A stretch of 5,843 bases of DNA from assembly GCA_946566415.1 (NCBI GenBank), contig CAMNWW010000148.1, positions 1-5,843 on the forward strand. Direction: 5' to 3'. A model generated the notes under the pieces. The model was not told the DNA's origin. It did not search any database and saw only the letters and a list, made by a program, of their open reading frames with translations. The stretch comes from an uncultured Lachnospiraceae bacterium. Lineage in GTDB: Bacteria; Bacillota; Clostridia; Lachnospirales; Lachnospiraceae. Of this stretch, positions 1-5,280 are shown piece by piece. Each line of letters starts with the position of its first letter. Position 1 is the first letter of the stretch. The translations under genes and the position numbers were made by a program.

Positions 1-1
1 A

Positions 2-721
2 CATACCTGCGTGCTGAACTATGAAGACGAGGTAACCCGGAAGATGGCGGAAAAGATAAGCGCCAAGGTTCTATATTTCAGCAGCAGGCATAAACTGGAA
101 CAAGGGATTTATCTGGATGACGGGACTATCATCTGGAAGCCGGAAAAGGACCGGGAAGGGATCCGTGTGTGCAGGACGGATGAACTTCAGATCTTGGGCG
201 TTCATAATTACGAGAATGTGATGGCTGCTGCGGCAATGGCTGCTGCTTACGGTGCGGATATGGATATTATCAGCAGTACGGTTAAAGCTTTCCGCGGTGT
301 GGAGCACAGGATCGAGTATGTTGCCAAGAAGAATGGGGTTGTGTATTACAACGACTCGAAGGGAACGAATCCCGACGCGGCGATCAAAGGGATCCAGGCG
401 ATGAACCGCCCGACTATTTTAATCGGCGGCGGTTTTGATAAGAAATCGGATTTCCATGAATGGATCAACAGTTTTGACGGTAAGGTCCGGTATCTGGTAC
501 TCATTGGAGCGACGAAAGAGCAGATTCAAAGAGAGGCCGCAGAATGCGGGTTTTCAGACTGCATCCTGCGGGATACATTTACAGAGGCGCTGGATACCTG
601 TGTAGAGCTTGCGAGGCCCGGCGACGCGGTGCTCCTATCGCCTGCCTGCGCGAGCTGGGGGATGTTCCCTAACTATGAGGCGCGGGGAGAAGAGTTTAAA
701 AAATACGTGCTTGCATTATAA
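2..721 (+). CDS. murD: UDP-N-acetylmuramoylalanine--D-glutamate ligase MurD, 3' part (5' end outside window)
   Basis: MurD is a cytoplasmic ATP-dependent ligase that adds D-glutamate to UDP-MurNAc-L-Ala in peptidoglycan precursor synthesis. The reading frame is open to the left edge (first codons read H-T-C-V-L-N-Y), so the GTG at 11 is internal and not a start. About 239 residues remain of the usual ~450: the end of the central ATPase domain and the complete C-terminal domain. Numbered from the GTG at 11, visible family motifs are GVHNYEN (63-69, the conserved HNxxN segment), GVEHR (96-100), NDSKGTN (114-120, the C-terminal domain signature), LIGGGFDKKSDF (137-148) and SPACASWGMFPNYEARG (210-226). 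The ATP-binding P-loop and the carbamylated lysine lie upstream of the window. In the SPACAS motif a glycine follows the tryptophan, where many MurD proteins have aspartate. It is followed by ftsW, as expected in a dcw cluster. Confidence 0.96.
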   Translation, partial: HTCVLNYEDEVTRKMAEKISAKVLYFSSRHKLEQGIYLDDGTIIWKPEKDREGIRVCRTDELQILGVHNYENVMAAAAMAAAYGADMDIISSTVKAFRGVEHRIEYVAKKNGVVYYNDSKGTNPDAAIKGIQAMNRPTILIGGGFDKKSDFHEWINSFDGKVRYLVLIGATKEQIQREAAECGFSDCILRDTFTEALDTCVELARPGDAVLLSPACASWGMFPNYEARGEEFKKYVLAL

Positions 722-786
722 TGATACCAGGATTGTGGGAGTGCAAAGCACGAAACAATCCGTAGGTATCATAGTTTTGGGTTTTT
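721..786 (+). promoter_or_regulatory. Long hairpin with T-rich 3' flank between murD and ftsW (possible attenuator or terminator)
   Basis: Three nested complementary arm pairs are visible. ATGATACC (721-728) pairs with GGTATCAT (765-772), GGATTGT (730-736) with ACAATCC (755-761), and GTGC (741-744) with GCAC (748-751) around an AAA loop. The internal loop GGGA/GAA could hold sheared G-A pairs. The first arm begins on the last base of the murD stop codon. The 3' flank carries TTTT (775-778), GGG, then TTTTT (782-786). That is terminator-like, but the T-run is interrupted and begins two bases after the stem. It may reduce read-through into ftsW or protect the murD mRNA 3' end. The pairing is seen directly; the function is inferred. 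Confidence 0.55.
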
Positions 787-811
787 GGTCCCAACATCTT
801 AATAATTAAGT

Positions 812-831
812 AGAAGGACGTGAAATGTTTG
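812..831 (+). promoter_or_regulatory. Ribosome binding site that decides the ftsW start (TTG at 829)
   Basis: AGAAGGA at 812-818 is the only good Shine-Dalgarno match. It lies 1 base before the in-frame GTG at 820, which is too close to serve that codon. It lies 10 bases before the in-frame TTG at 829. The ATG at 825 is in another frame. The TTG gives the N-terminus M-A-E-K-E-K-K-R-R, a short basic cytoplasmic end typical of FtsW. TTG is therefore preferred, although the spacing is slightly long. Confidence 0.6.
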
Positions 832-1917
832 GCGGAGAAAGAAAAGAAGAGGAGGATGGATTATACACTCCTTCTCATTGTGCTTTCCCTGGTTGTGATC
901 GGCCTGGTGATCCTTTATAGTACCAGCGCTTATAATGGGCAGGTAAAGTTCCATGATTCTTTCTACTATCTGAAAAAGCAGGCATTTGCGACAATACTGG
1001 GAGTCCTGCTCATGCTCTTTGTAGCAGGGATCGACTACCATATCTGGGAGAAAGCGGCGGTCTGCGGTTATTTGGCGGCAGTAGCTCTGTCGATTGCGGT
1101 CATGCTTTTTGGAAGAGAGTATAATGGATCCAAGAGATGGTTGGCTTTGGGTCCGTTTTCTTTTCAGCCGTCAGAGTTTTCCAAAGTCGCGCTGATTATT
1201 TTTCTTTCCTGGCTTGTGACAAAGAATGTAAAAACGATTGGGAAAATGTCGACCTTGTGTAAGATCATGGTATGGATTCTTCCTATTGTAGGTCTGGTGG
1301 GCGCCAGTAATTTGAGCACGGCGATCATCATTCTGGGCATCGGCGTGATTCTGATTTTTGTGGCAAGTCCGAAATACGCGCAATTTATCGGGATGGGTTC
1401 GCTGGGAATCGGGTTCATGGGAATCTTCCTGGCTCTGGAAAGCTACCGTCTGGAGCGGCTTGCCATCTGGAGAAATCCGGAAAAGTATGAAAAAGGTTAT
1501 CAGACTTTGCAGGGGCTTTATGCCATCGGGTCCGGAGGTCTTTTTGGATGCGGGCTTGGGAACAGCGTTCAGAAGTTGGGATTTGTCCCGGAAGCGCAGA
1601 ACGATATGATCTTTTCTATTATCTGCGAGGAGCTGGGGCTTGTGGGGGCGTCTTTTATTGTCCTTTTGTTTCTGCTTTTGATCTGGAGATTTTTTCTTGT
1701 GGCCACCCACTGCAGGGACTTATTCGGAGCGCTCATTGCCGCGGGGGCGATGGCGCACATGATGATCCAGGTTATACTTAATATTGCTGTGGTGACGAAT
1801 ACCATCCCCAATACAGGGATCACGCTGCCGTTTATCAGTTATGGCGGTACGTCTGTGGTATTCCTGCTGTGCGAGATGGGACTTGTGCTGAGCGTGTCGG
1901 CGCAAGGGGAGGGATAG
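829..1917 (+). CDS. ftsW: Peptidoglycan glycosyltransferase FtsW (SEDS family)
   Basis: FtsW is a polytopic membrane protein that polymerises lipid II into septal glycan strands with its cognate class B penicillin-binding protein. The product is 362 residues from the TTG start, slightly short for the family (the B. subtilis protein is about 400) because it has almost no C-terminal cytoplasmic tail. Around ten hydrophobic segments are spread along it. SEDS signatures are present: GSKRWLALGPFSFQPSEFSK (about 100-119), NLSTAI (161-166), GYQTLQGLYAIGSGGLFGCGLG (223-244), PEAQNDMIFSIICEELG (254-270) and ITLPFISYGG (331-340). The aspartate of PEAQND (about residue 259) matches the essential aspartate of the large extracellular loop in FtsW and RodA. 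FtsW is preferred over RodA or SpoVE because the gene sits between murD and ftsQ, but SpoVE is a close paralogue and sequence alone separates them poorly. murG, often found just after ftsW, is absent here. Confidence 0.94.
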   Translation: MAEKEKKRRMDYTLLLIVLSLVVIGLVILYSTSAYNGQVKFHDSFYYLKKQAFATILGVLLMLFVAGIDYHIWEKAAVCGYLAAVALSIAVMLFGREYNGSKRWLALGPFSFQPSEFSKVALIIFLSWLVTKNVKTIGKMSTLCKIMVWILPIVGLVGASNLSTAIIILGIGVILIFVASPKYAQFIGMGSLGIGFMGIFLALESYRLERLAIWRNPEKYEKGYQTLQGLYAIGSGGLFGCGLGNSVQKLGFVPEAQNDMIFSIICEELGLVGASFIVLLFLLLIWRFFLVATHCRDLFGALIAAGAMAHMMIQVILNIAVVTNTIPNTGITLPFISYGGTSVVFLLCEMGLVLSVSAQGEG

Positions 1918-1923
1918 ATAGAG

Positions 1924-2838
1924 ATGAGCGAAGGAGAAGGCAGAAGAAAAAAGCGTATCAGGAAACGGACGATTTACGGTATCATTCTTTGGATTATGCT
2001 GCTGAGTTTCTTAATGATAGGGTTCCTTCTGCTATTTCAGATCCGCAAGATTGAGATACGTGGAAACGAATATTTGTCCTCCCAGGAGATTGCGGACTGG
2101 CTGGAGGAGGATGAATTATCTACCAATGCAGTATATCTAATGTGGAAATTCCATTTTACAGACTACACGCTTCTTCCGGCGATGGAGGAGGTTAAGGTGA
2201 GTCTTCGTACTCCGTGGAAAGTGCGGGTGACGGTGAAGGAAAAAAGGATTGCAGGATACATTATTGTAGATGATGATTTTGTATATTTTGACAAAGACGG
2301 CGTCGTATTGGAAAGGACGCGGGAATGGAGGGACGATATACTCTGTATTGAAGGGCTGTCCGTAGATAAGGTTACGCTATATGAGGAGCTTCCGGTAAGC
2401 GAACAAAATAAAGAGGCTTTTACATATCTTTTGGATATGAATATGCTGCTGAAAAAGTATGAGTTAACCCCCAAGCGTATTGTCTGCCAGGGGTCGGACA
2501 TTCATCTATATATAGGAAATAAATGTATTATTCTTGGAGACGGAGACCCAAGGGAGCGGATCGCCCAGATTCCGCCGATCTTGGAAAAGCTCGGAGAGCA
2601 GGCAGGAACTCTCCACCTGGAAAATTACGGGGACGGCAACACAACCAGTCGTTTTGAAAAAGATGTCTTTCCGCCGGATCCGGCCGCCCAGGAGGACGAC
2701 GGACAAGCAGATGAGAATAAAAATGACGGAGACGGAAGCGGAGAAGAGGAAAATAATAGTGAAGACGGAGAAAATACAGAAAATGAAGACAGTAAAGAGA
2801 ACGGAGAAGACGGTCAGGGTAGCGAAGAGGGGGAATAA
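1924..2838 (+). CDS. ftsQ: Cell division protein FtsQ/DivIB
   Basis: FtsQ/DivIB is a bitopic membrane protein of the divisome that binds FtsL and DivIC (FtsB) and helps control septal synthesis. The 304-residue product has a basic cytoplasmic N-terminus (residues 1-15, RRKKRIRKR), one membrane span (about 17-39), and then a POTRA domain opening with the typical KIEIRGNEYLSSQEI (42-56). A beta domain follows with PWKVRVTVKEKRIAGYI (97-113) and YFDKDGVVLE (121-130), ending near residue 249. The last 55 residues are an acidic low-complexity tail that is not part of the known fold. The ATG at 1924 has the purine-rich AAGGGGAGGG (1904-1913) ten bases upstream, inside the ftsW end. The gap from the ftsW stop is 6 bases, so the two are probably co-transcribed and translationally coupled. 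Family members are poorly conserved in sequence, but topology, POTRA start and position agree. Confidence 0.9.
   Translation: MSEGEGRRKKRIRKRTIYGIILWIMLLSFLMIGFLLLFQIRKIEIRGNEYLSSQEIADWLEEDELSTNAVYLMWKFHFTDYTLLPAMEEVKVSLRTPWKVRVTVKEKRIAGYIIVDDDFVYFDKDGVVLERTREWRDDILCIEGLSVDKVTLYEELPVSEQNKEAFTYLLDMNMLLKKYELTPKRIVCQGSDIHLYIGNKCIILGDGDPRERIAQIPPILEKLGEQAGTLHLENYGDGNTTSRFEKDVFPPDPAAQEDDGQADENKNDGDGSGEEENNSEDGENTENEDSKENGEDGQGSEEGE
2671..2838 (+). other. Acidic low-complexity C-terminal tail of FtsQ (coding)
   Basis: Codons 250-304 of ftsQ encode a stretch built mostly from Glu, Asp, Asn, Gly and Ser. I count 23 acidic residues in 55 and only 2 lysines, with no predicted fold. The + strand is strongly purine-rich here, with recurring GACGGA and GAAGA words, as expected from repeat slippage. 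The tail would lie outside the membrane. Being in frame right up to the stop, and preceded by a normal beta domain, it looks like a genuine extension and not a frameshift product. Confidence 0.8.
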
Positions 2839-2847
2839 GGGCGATTG

Positions 2848-2871
2848 AAGTGGTAAAAAGTGTATAAAGTG
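2848..2871 (+). repeat. Three AAGTG direct repeats just after ftsQ
   Basis: AAGTG occurs at 2848, 2858 and 2867, each followed within a few bases by a TAA-rich stretch. Spacings are 10 and 9 bases, close to one helical turn. It lies about 35 bases upstream of the likely ftsZ -35 box. Three short copies in AT-rich DNA may be chance or an activator site; I cannot tell which. Confidence 0.35.
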
Positions 2872-2903
2872 AGTAAAAAAAAAGCAAAATATAGAAAATT
2901 CTA

Positions 2904-2932
2904 TTGATATTTTTAGGAAAAGACTATATTAT
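2904..2932 (+). promoter_or_regulatory. Sigma-A-type promoter for ftsZ
   Basis: TTGATA (2904-2909) is separated by 17 bases from TATTAT (2927-2932), each one mismatch from the sigma-A consensus. A second, perfect TATAAT lies at 2937-2942, but it has only a weak -35 match (TTAGGA at 2913-2918, 18-base spacer). Transcription would begin around 2939-2949, giving an untranslated leader of about 60-70 bases before the ftsZ TTG. The 170-base AT-rich gap after ftsQ supports a separate ftsZ promoter in addition to read-through from upstream. Confidence 0.65.
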
Positions 2933-2947
2933 AGACTATAATATAGT
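2923..2947. promoter_or_regulatory. Perfect 25-bp palindrome over the ftsZ -10 region (candidate operator)
   Basis: ACTATATTATAG (2923-2934) and CTATAATATAGT (2936-2947) are exact reverse complements with a single A at 2935 between them. A one-base loop cannot form a normal RNA hairpin without opening pairs, so a binding site for a dimeric DNA-binding protein is the better reading. The palindrome covers both candidate -10 boxes, so a bound protein would be expected to block RNA polymerase. The symmetry is seen directly; the operator role is inferred and no regulator is identified. Confidence 0.55.
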
Positions 2948-2959
2948 TAATCGTATATT

Positions 2960-2977
2960 GGGCGTGTAGGGCGTATA
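2960..2977 (+). repeat. Tandem 9-bp repeat in the ftsZ leader
   Basis: GGGCGTGTA (2960-2968) is followed directly by GGGCGTATA (2969-2977), differing at one base. It lies in the presumed 5' untranslated region, downstream of the promoter and 17 bases before the ribosome binding site. No function is evident. Confidence 0.5.
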
Positions 2978-2993
2978 AGATAATAAGGTGACG

Positions 2994-3011
2994 AAGGAGG
3001 AGAAACTCTTG
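2994..3011 (+). promoter_or_regulatory. Strong ribosome binding site that decides the ftsZ start (TTG at 3009)
   Basis: AAGGAGG at 2994-3000 lies 8 bases before the TTG at 3009, an ideal distance. The in-frame GTG at 2988 lies upstream of this site and would translate it as codons, so it is rejected. From the TTG the protein starts M-L-E-I-K-T-N, which matches the usual FtsZ N-terminus in Firmicutes (M-L-E-F/I-x-T-N). Confidence 0.88.
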
Positions 3012-4202
3012 TTAGAAATTAAAACAAACGAATCAGAGGCGGCTGCGAAAATAATCGTTATCGGTGTAGGCGGCGGCGGAAATAATGCGGTGAACCGCAT
3101 GATAGACGAACAGATCGCAGGCGTTGAATTTATTGCGATTAATACAGATAAGCAGGCGCTTCAGCTTTGTAAGGCGCCTACCCTGATGCAGATCGGGGAC
3201 AAGCTTACCAAAGGGCTTGGAGCGGGAGCAAAGCCGGAGATCGGCGAGAAGGCGGCGGAGGAAAGCGCAGAAGAGATATCGGCGGCTCTAAAAGGCGCCG
3301 ATATGGTATTTGTCACCTGCGGTATGGGCGGCGGAACAGGAACCGGGGCGACTCCGGTGGTCGCAAGGATCGCTAAGGAGCAGGGAGCGCTTACGGTAGG
3401 CGTTGTCACGAAGCCGTTCAGCTTTGAGTCTAAGACAAGGATGAGTAATGCGCTCGGCGGAATCGAGAAGTTAAAAGAAAATGTCGATACATTGATCGTT
3501 ATTCCGAACAATAAGCTGCTGGAGATCGTTGACAGAAGGACGACGATGCCGGAGGCGCTGAAGAAGGCGGACGAGGTGCTGCAGCAGGGTATTCAGGGTA
3601 TTACGGATCTGATCAATGTACCTTCGTTGATTAACCTTGACTTTGCGGATGTGCAGACCGTCATGACGGACAAGGGTATCGCGCACATCGGAATCGGTCA
3701 GGGTAAGGGCGACGATAAGGCTCTTGAGGCTGTCAAGCAGGCAGTGGCAAGCCCGCTTCTGGAGACGACCATTGCGGGAGCTTCCCATGTCATCATCAAT
3801 ATATCAGGAGATATCACTCTGATGGACGCCAGCGACGCGGCGGAATATGTACAGGATTTGGCAGGCGAGGATGCGAATATCATTTTTGGCGCGATGTTTG
3901 ATGATTCCAAGTCAGATGAAGCTACGATCACGGTAATCGCAACAGGGCTCCACAGCGTAGGCGGGACTGCGTCTAAACTGCAGTCTCGGCTGGAACATAA
4001 GTCGTCCATGCTCTCAGGAGGGGCATCCGGCGCCGGTCAGACAGTACAGAGGCCGGATTTCGGACTTGACAGGCCTGCGTACGGCGCAAGAGGTTCTGAG
4101 CAGGGAGGCGGTATGGGAATGCCGCAGCTTCAGACTCCGAGGACTCCGACAAGCAAGGTAAAAGAACAGTCCATCAAGATTCCGGATTTCTTTAAAAAAT
4201 AA
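3009..4202 (+). CDS. ftsZ: Cell division protein FtsZ (tubulin-like GTPase)
   Basis: FtsZ polymerises with GTP into the cytoplasmic Z-ring that places and organises the divisome. The product is 397 residues from the TTG, a normal length. In order: nucleotide-binding loop IGVGGGGNNAVNRM (about 18-31), tubulin signature GGGTGTG (107-113), T7 synergy loop NLDFADV (209-215) carrying the catalytic aspartate, a globular C-terminal domain to about 320, a Gly/Pro/Gln-rich linker (about 325-385), and a short conserved tail with KIPDFFKK at the very end. That tail is the docking peptide for partners such as SepF or FtsA. All catalytic motifs are intact. A cysteine precedes the signature (VTCGMGGGTGTG), where alanine is common. 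ftsA, usually just upstream in Bacillus, is absent. The gene has its own promoter and ends at a strong terminator. Confidence 0.98.
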   Translation: MLEIKTNESEAAAKIIVIGVGGGGNNAVNRMIDEQIAGVEFIAINTDKQALQLCKAPTLMQIGDKLTKGLGAGAKPEIGEKAAEESAEEISAALKGADMVFVTCGMGGGTGTGATPVVARIAKEQGALTVGVVTKPFSFESKTRMSNALGGIEKLKENVDTLIVIPNNKLLEIVDRRTTMPEALKKADEVLQQGIQGITDLINVPSLINLDFADVQTVMTDKGIAHIGIGQGKGDDKALEAVKQAVASPLLETTIAGASHVIINISGDITLMDASDAAEYVQDLAGEDANIIFGAMFDDSKSDEATITVIATGLHSVGGTASKLQSRLEHKSSMLSGGASGAGQTVQRPDFGLDRPAYGARGSEQGGGMGMPQLQTPRTPTSKVKEQSIKIPDFFKK

Positions 4203-4234
4203 TACAGATATTTGAATAATGGTTACGAAAGAGG

Positions 4235-4269
4235 AGTCCCGGCTTTGGCTACAAAGTCGGGACTTTTTT
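4235..4269 (+). terminator. Rho-independent terminator after ftsZ
   Basis: AGTCCCGGCTTTG (4235-4247) pairs with CAAAGTCGGGACT (4252-4264) in a 13-bp stem (one G-T wobble) closed by the loop GCTA. Six T residues follow immediately (4264-4269). This is a textbook intrinsic terminator, 32 bases after the ftsZ stop. It separates the division cluster from the spoIIG operon. Confidence 0.95.
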
Positions 4270-4317
4270 CCGTTTCCGTTTCCTTTTTACAAAATTCCAG
4301 AAGATTTTTTCCCTTTC

Positions 4318-4325
4318 CTCGACAA
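4318..4325 (-). promoter_or_regulatory. Candidate distal Spo0A box
   Basis: Read on the - strand this is TTGTCGAG, seven of eight bases of the Spo0A consensus TTGTCGAA. It lies about 100 bases upstream of the expected spoIIGA transcription start and is inverted relative to the box at 4354-4360. Its core TCGACA (4319-4324) is the exact reverse complement of TGTCGA (4354-4359). Confidence 0.45.
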
Positions 4326-4330
4326 AAGTA

Positions 4331-4352
4331 CAGGAAGCAGGCAGGAAACAGG
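4331..4352 (+). repeat. Tandem 11-bp repeat upstream of spoIIGA
   Basis: CAGGAAGCAGG (4331-4341) is followed directly by CAGGAAACAGG (4342-4352), with one mismatch. The unit is about one helical turn and ends two bases before the perfect Spo0A box, so both copies face the same side of the DNA as each other. It may be a second regulator's site or simply a local duplication. Confidence 0.5.
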
Positions 4353-4353
4353 G

Positions 4354-4360
4354 TGTCGAA
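4354..4360 (+). promoter_or_regulatory. Spo0A box (TGTCGAA)
   Basis: TGTCGAA is an exact match to the core Spo0A binding sequence TGNCGAA. It lies about 70 bases upstream of the predicted spoIIGA transcription start. Spo0A~P activation of spoIIG is established in B. subtilis and reported for clostridia; use of this particular site is inferred from sequence and position. Confidence 0.65.
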
Positions 4361-4385
4361 TGAAAAAAAGGAATCGGGGCGCCTT

Positions 4386-4418
4386 CTGACAAAATATGAA
4401 GCCTTCTTTGACTATAAT
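4386..4418 (+). promoter_or_regulatory. spoIIG operon promoter with long spacer
   Basis: A perfect -10 box TATAAT (4413-4418) has no good -35 at the usual 17 bases (CAAAAT at 4390-4395). CTGACA (4386-4391), five of six bases of the sigma-A -35 consensus, lies 21 bases upstream. The spoIIG promoter of B. subtilis is known for consensus boxes held 22 bases apart, which makes it dependent on Spo0A~P. On the - strand the CTGACAAA segment reads TTTGTCAG, a partial Spo0A-box match overlapping the -35. Transcription would start near 4425, leaving a leader of about 50 bases. Confidence 0.7.
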
Positions 4419-4473
4419 AGGTTTTGCTTAAGGACCAAATCGATTTAGTATCTGAAGAGAAAGAAGGACGCAA

Positions 4474-5265
4474 GTGCAATACGGATTGTATATAGACGTG
4501 TTTTTTCTGGTGAACTTTGTAATGGACTACCTGATGCTCCAGATGGCGGGAAAAGCATTGAAATGCACTGCCACGCATGGAAATGTGATCGCCGGGGCGG
4601 CCGCGGGGGCATTTTTCTCCTGCGTTGTTATCCTAATCCCTGCGCCTGCATGGATGAAGATCATCTGTATGCATACGCTGGTAAATACAAGCATGGTGAT
4701 AATCGGATTAAAAATACGGGAGAAGAGCGGCTTTTTCAAAGCGATGGCGCTGATGTACCTGTCGGGTTTTTTGCTCGGAGGTATTATGACTTGGCTGAGA
4801 CAATACCTGGGAAGGTATCTCAGGATTTCATGCCTTTTTTTTGCCATTGTCATAATCAGTTATTTCCTGTCGTCAAAAAGCATGGATTTTCTGGAATCCC
4901 TGTGGAAACTGAAAAAGCATCGCTGTCAGGTGACCTTGTGCCAAAAAGACAGGGTGTGCAAGGTGAACGCCATTATAGACAGCGGAAACGGGCTTTTTGA
5001 CTCATTAACGGGAAAACCGGTACATATTATAAGCGAAAAAACAGCGAAAAAGTTGTTTGAAGGCGAAAAAATACGGCGAATTAGATATATCCCATATCAT
5101 ACAATTCAGGAAGACGAAAGCATATTGCCTTGCATTACTATAGACAGGATGCTGATCCATGGGGAGCAGGAAAAGCTGGTTGTGTCTCCACTTCTCGGCA
5201 TTTCCGGACAGCGTCTGTTTGGAAACGGAACATGTGAAATGATTTTACATCCCGATGATTGTTAG
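4474..5265 (+). CDS. spoIIGA: Sporulation sigma-E processing peptidase SpoIIGA
   Basis: SpoIIGA is an integral membrane aspartic protease that removes the pro-sequence of sigma-E in the mother cell after polar septation, in response to a forespore signal (SpoIIR). The product is 263 residues, shorter than the ~309 of B. subtilis. The N-terminal half has about five hydrophobic segments (roughly 8-25, 37-57, 61-78, 87-107, 117-132), opening with YGLYIDVFFLVNFVMDYLML. The cytosolic protease half carries NAIIDSGNGLFDSLTGKPV (165-183), where D169 in Asp-Ser-Gly-Asn corresponds to the catalytic aspartate (usually Asp-Thr-Gly-Asn). Further family segments are IRYIPYHTI (203-211) and LLGISGQRLFGNG (240-252). 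The GTG start has AGAAGGA (4462-4468) five bases upstream. sigE begins 12 bases after the stop, its ribosome binding site overlapping the stop codon, so the two are co-transcribed. Confidence 0.95.
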   Translation: MQYGLYIDVFFLVNFVMDYLMLQMAGKALKCTATHGNVIAGAAAGAFFSCVVILIPAPAWMKIICMHTLVNTSMVIIGLKIREKSGFFKAMALMYLSGFLLGGIMTWLRQYLGRYLRISCLFFAIVIISYFLSSKSMDFLESLWKLKKHRCQVTLCQKDRVCKVNAIIDSGNGLFDSLTGKPVHIISEKTAKKLFEGEKIRRIRYIPYHTIQEDESILPCITIDRMLIHGEQEKLVVSPLLGISGQRLFGNGTCEMILHPDDC

Positions 5266-5280
5266 GAGGATTAGATTATG
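5264..5280 (+). promoter_or_regulatory. Ribosome binding site of sigE overlapping the spoIIGA stop
   Basis: AGGAGG (5264-5269) shares its first two bases with the TAG stop of spoIIGA and lies 8 bases before the ATG at 5278. It selects that ATG over the next in-frame ATG at 5317 and suggests translational coupling of protease and substrate. Confidence 0.85.

Noticed and set aside
609..809. 66-codon ORF spanning the murD end and the intergenic hairpin
   Set aside because: It overlaps conserved MurD codons in another frame and then translates the hairpin, with no ribosome binding site.
820..828. GTG at 820 as the ftsW start
   Set aside because: Only one base separates it from the AGAAGGA ribosome binding site; TTG at 829 is better placed.
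1171..1710. 179-codon - strand ORF inside ftsW
   Set aside because: It lies wholly opposite a well-supported ftsW and encodes a low-complexity basic product, as expected of an antisense shadow.
2886..2913. AT-rich inverted repeat (ATAGAA 2891-2896 with TTCTAT 2899-2904, and AAAATAT with ATATTTT outside) as an ftsQ terminator
   Set aside because: The stem contains almost no G-C pairs, the loop is only two bases, and it overlaps the ftsZ -35 box; such repeats arise easily in AT-rich DNA.
2915..2939. Sigma-H promoter for ftsZ (AGGAAAA at 2915-2921 with GACTAT downstream)
   Set aside because: B. subtilis ftsAZ has a sigma-H promoter and AGGAAAA fits its -35, but the -10 match is imperfect (GACT for GAAT) and the spacer is about 9 bases where 11-12 is expected.
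2988..3008. GTG at 2988 as the ftsZ start
   Set aside because: It precedes the AAGGAGG site, which would then be coding; the TTG at 3009 gives the expected FtsZ N-terminus.
4212..4448. 78-codon + strand ORF between ftsZ and spoIIGA
   Set aside because: It reads through the terminator hairpin, the Spo0A boxes and the spoIIG promoter, has no ribosome binding site of its own, and its product resembles nothing I recognise.
4563..5000. 145-codon + strand ORF overlapping spoIIGA in another frame
   Set aside because: spoIIGA has clear family motifs through this stretch; the overlapping product is Gly/Arg/His/Cys-rich with no recognisable domain.
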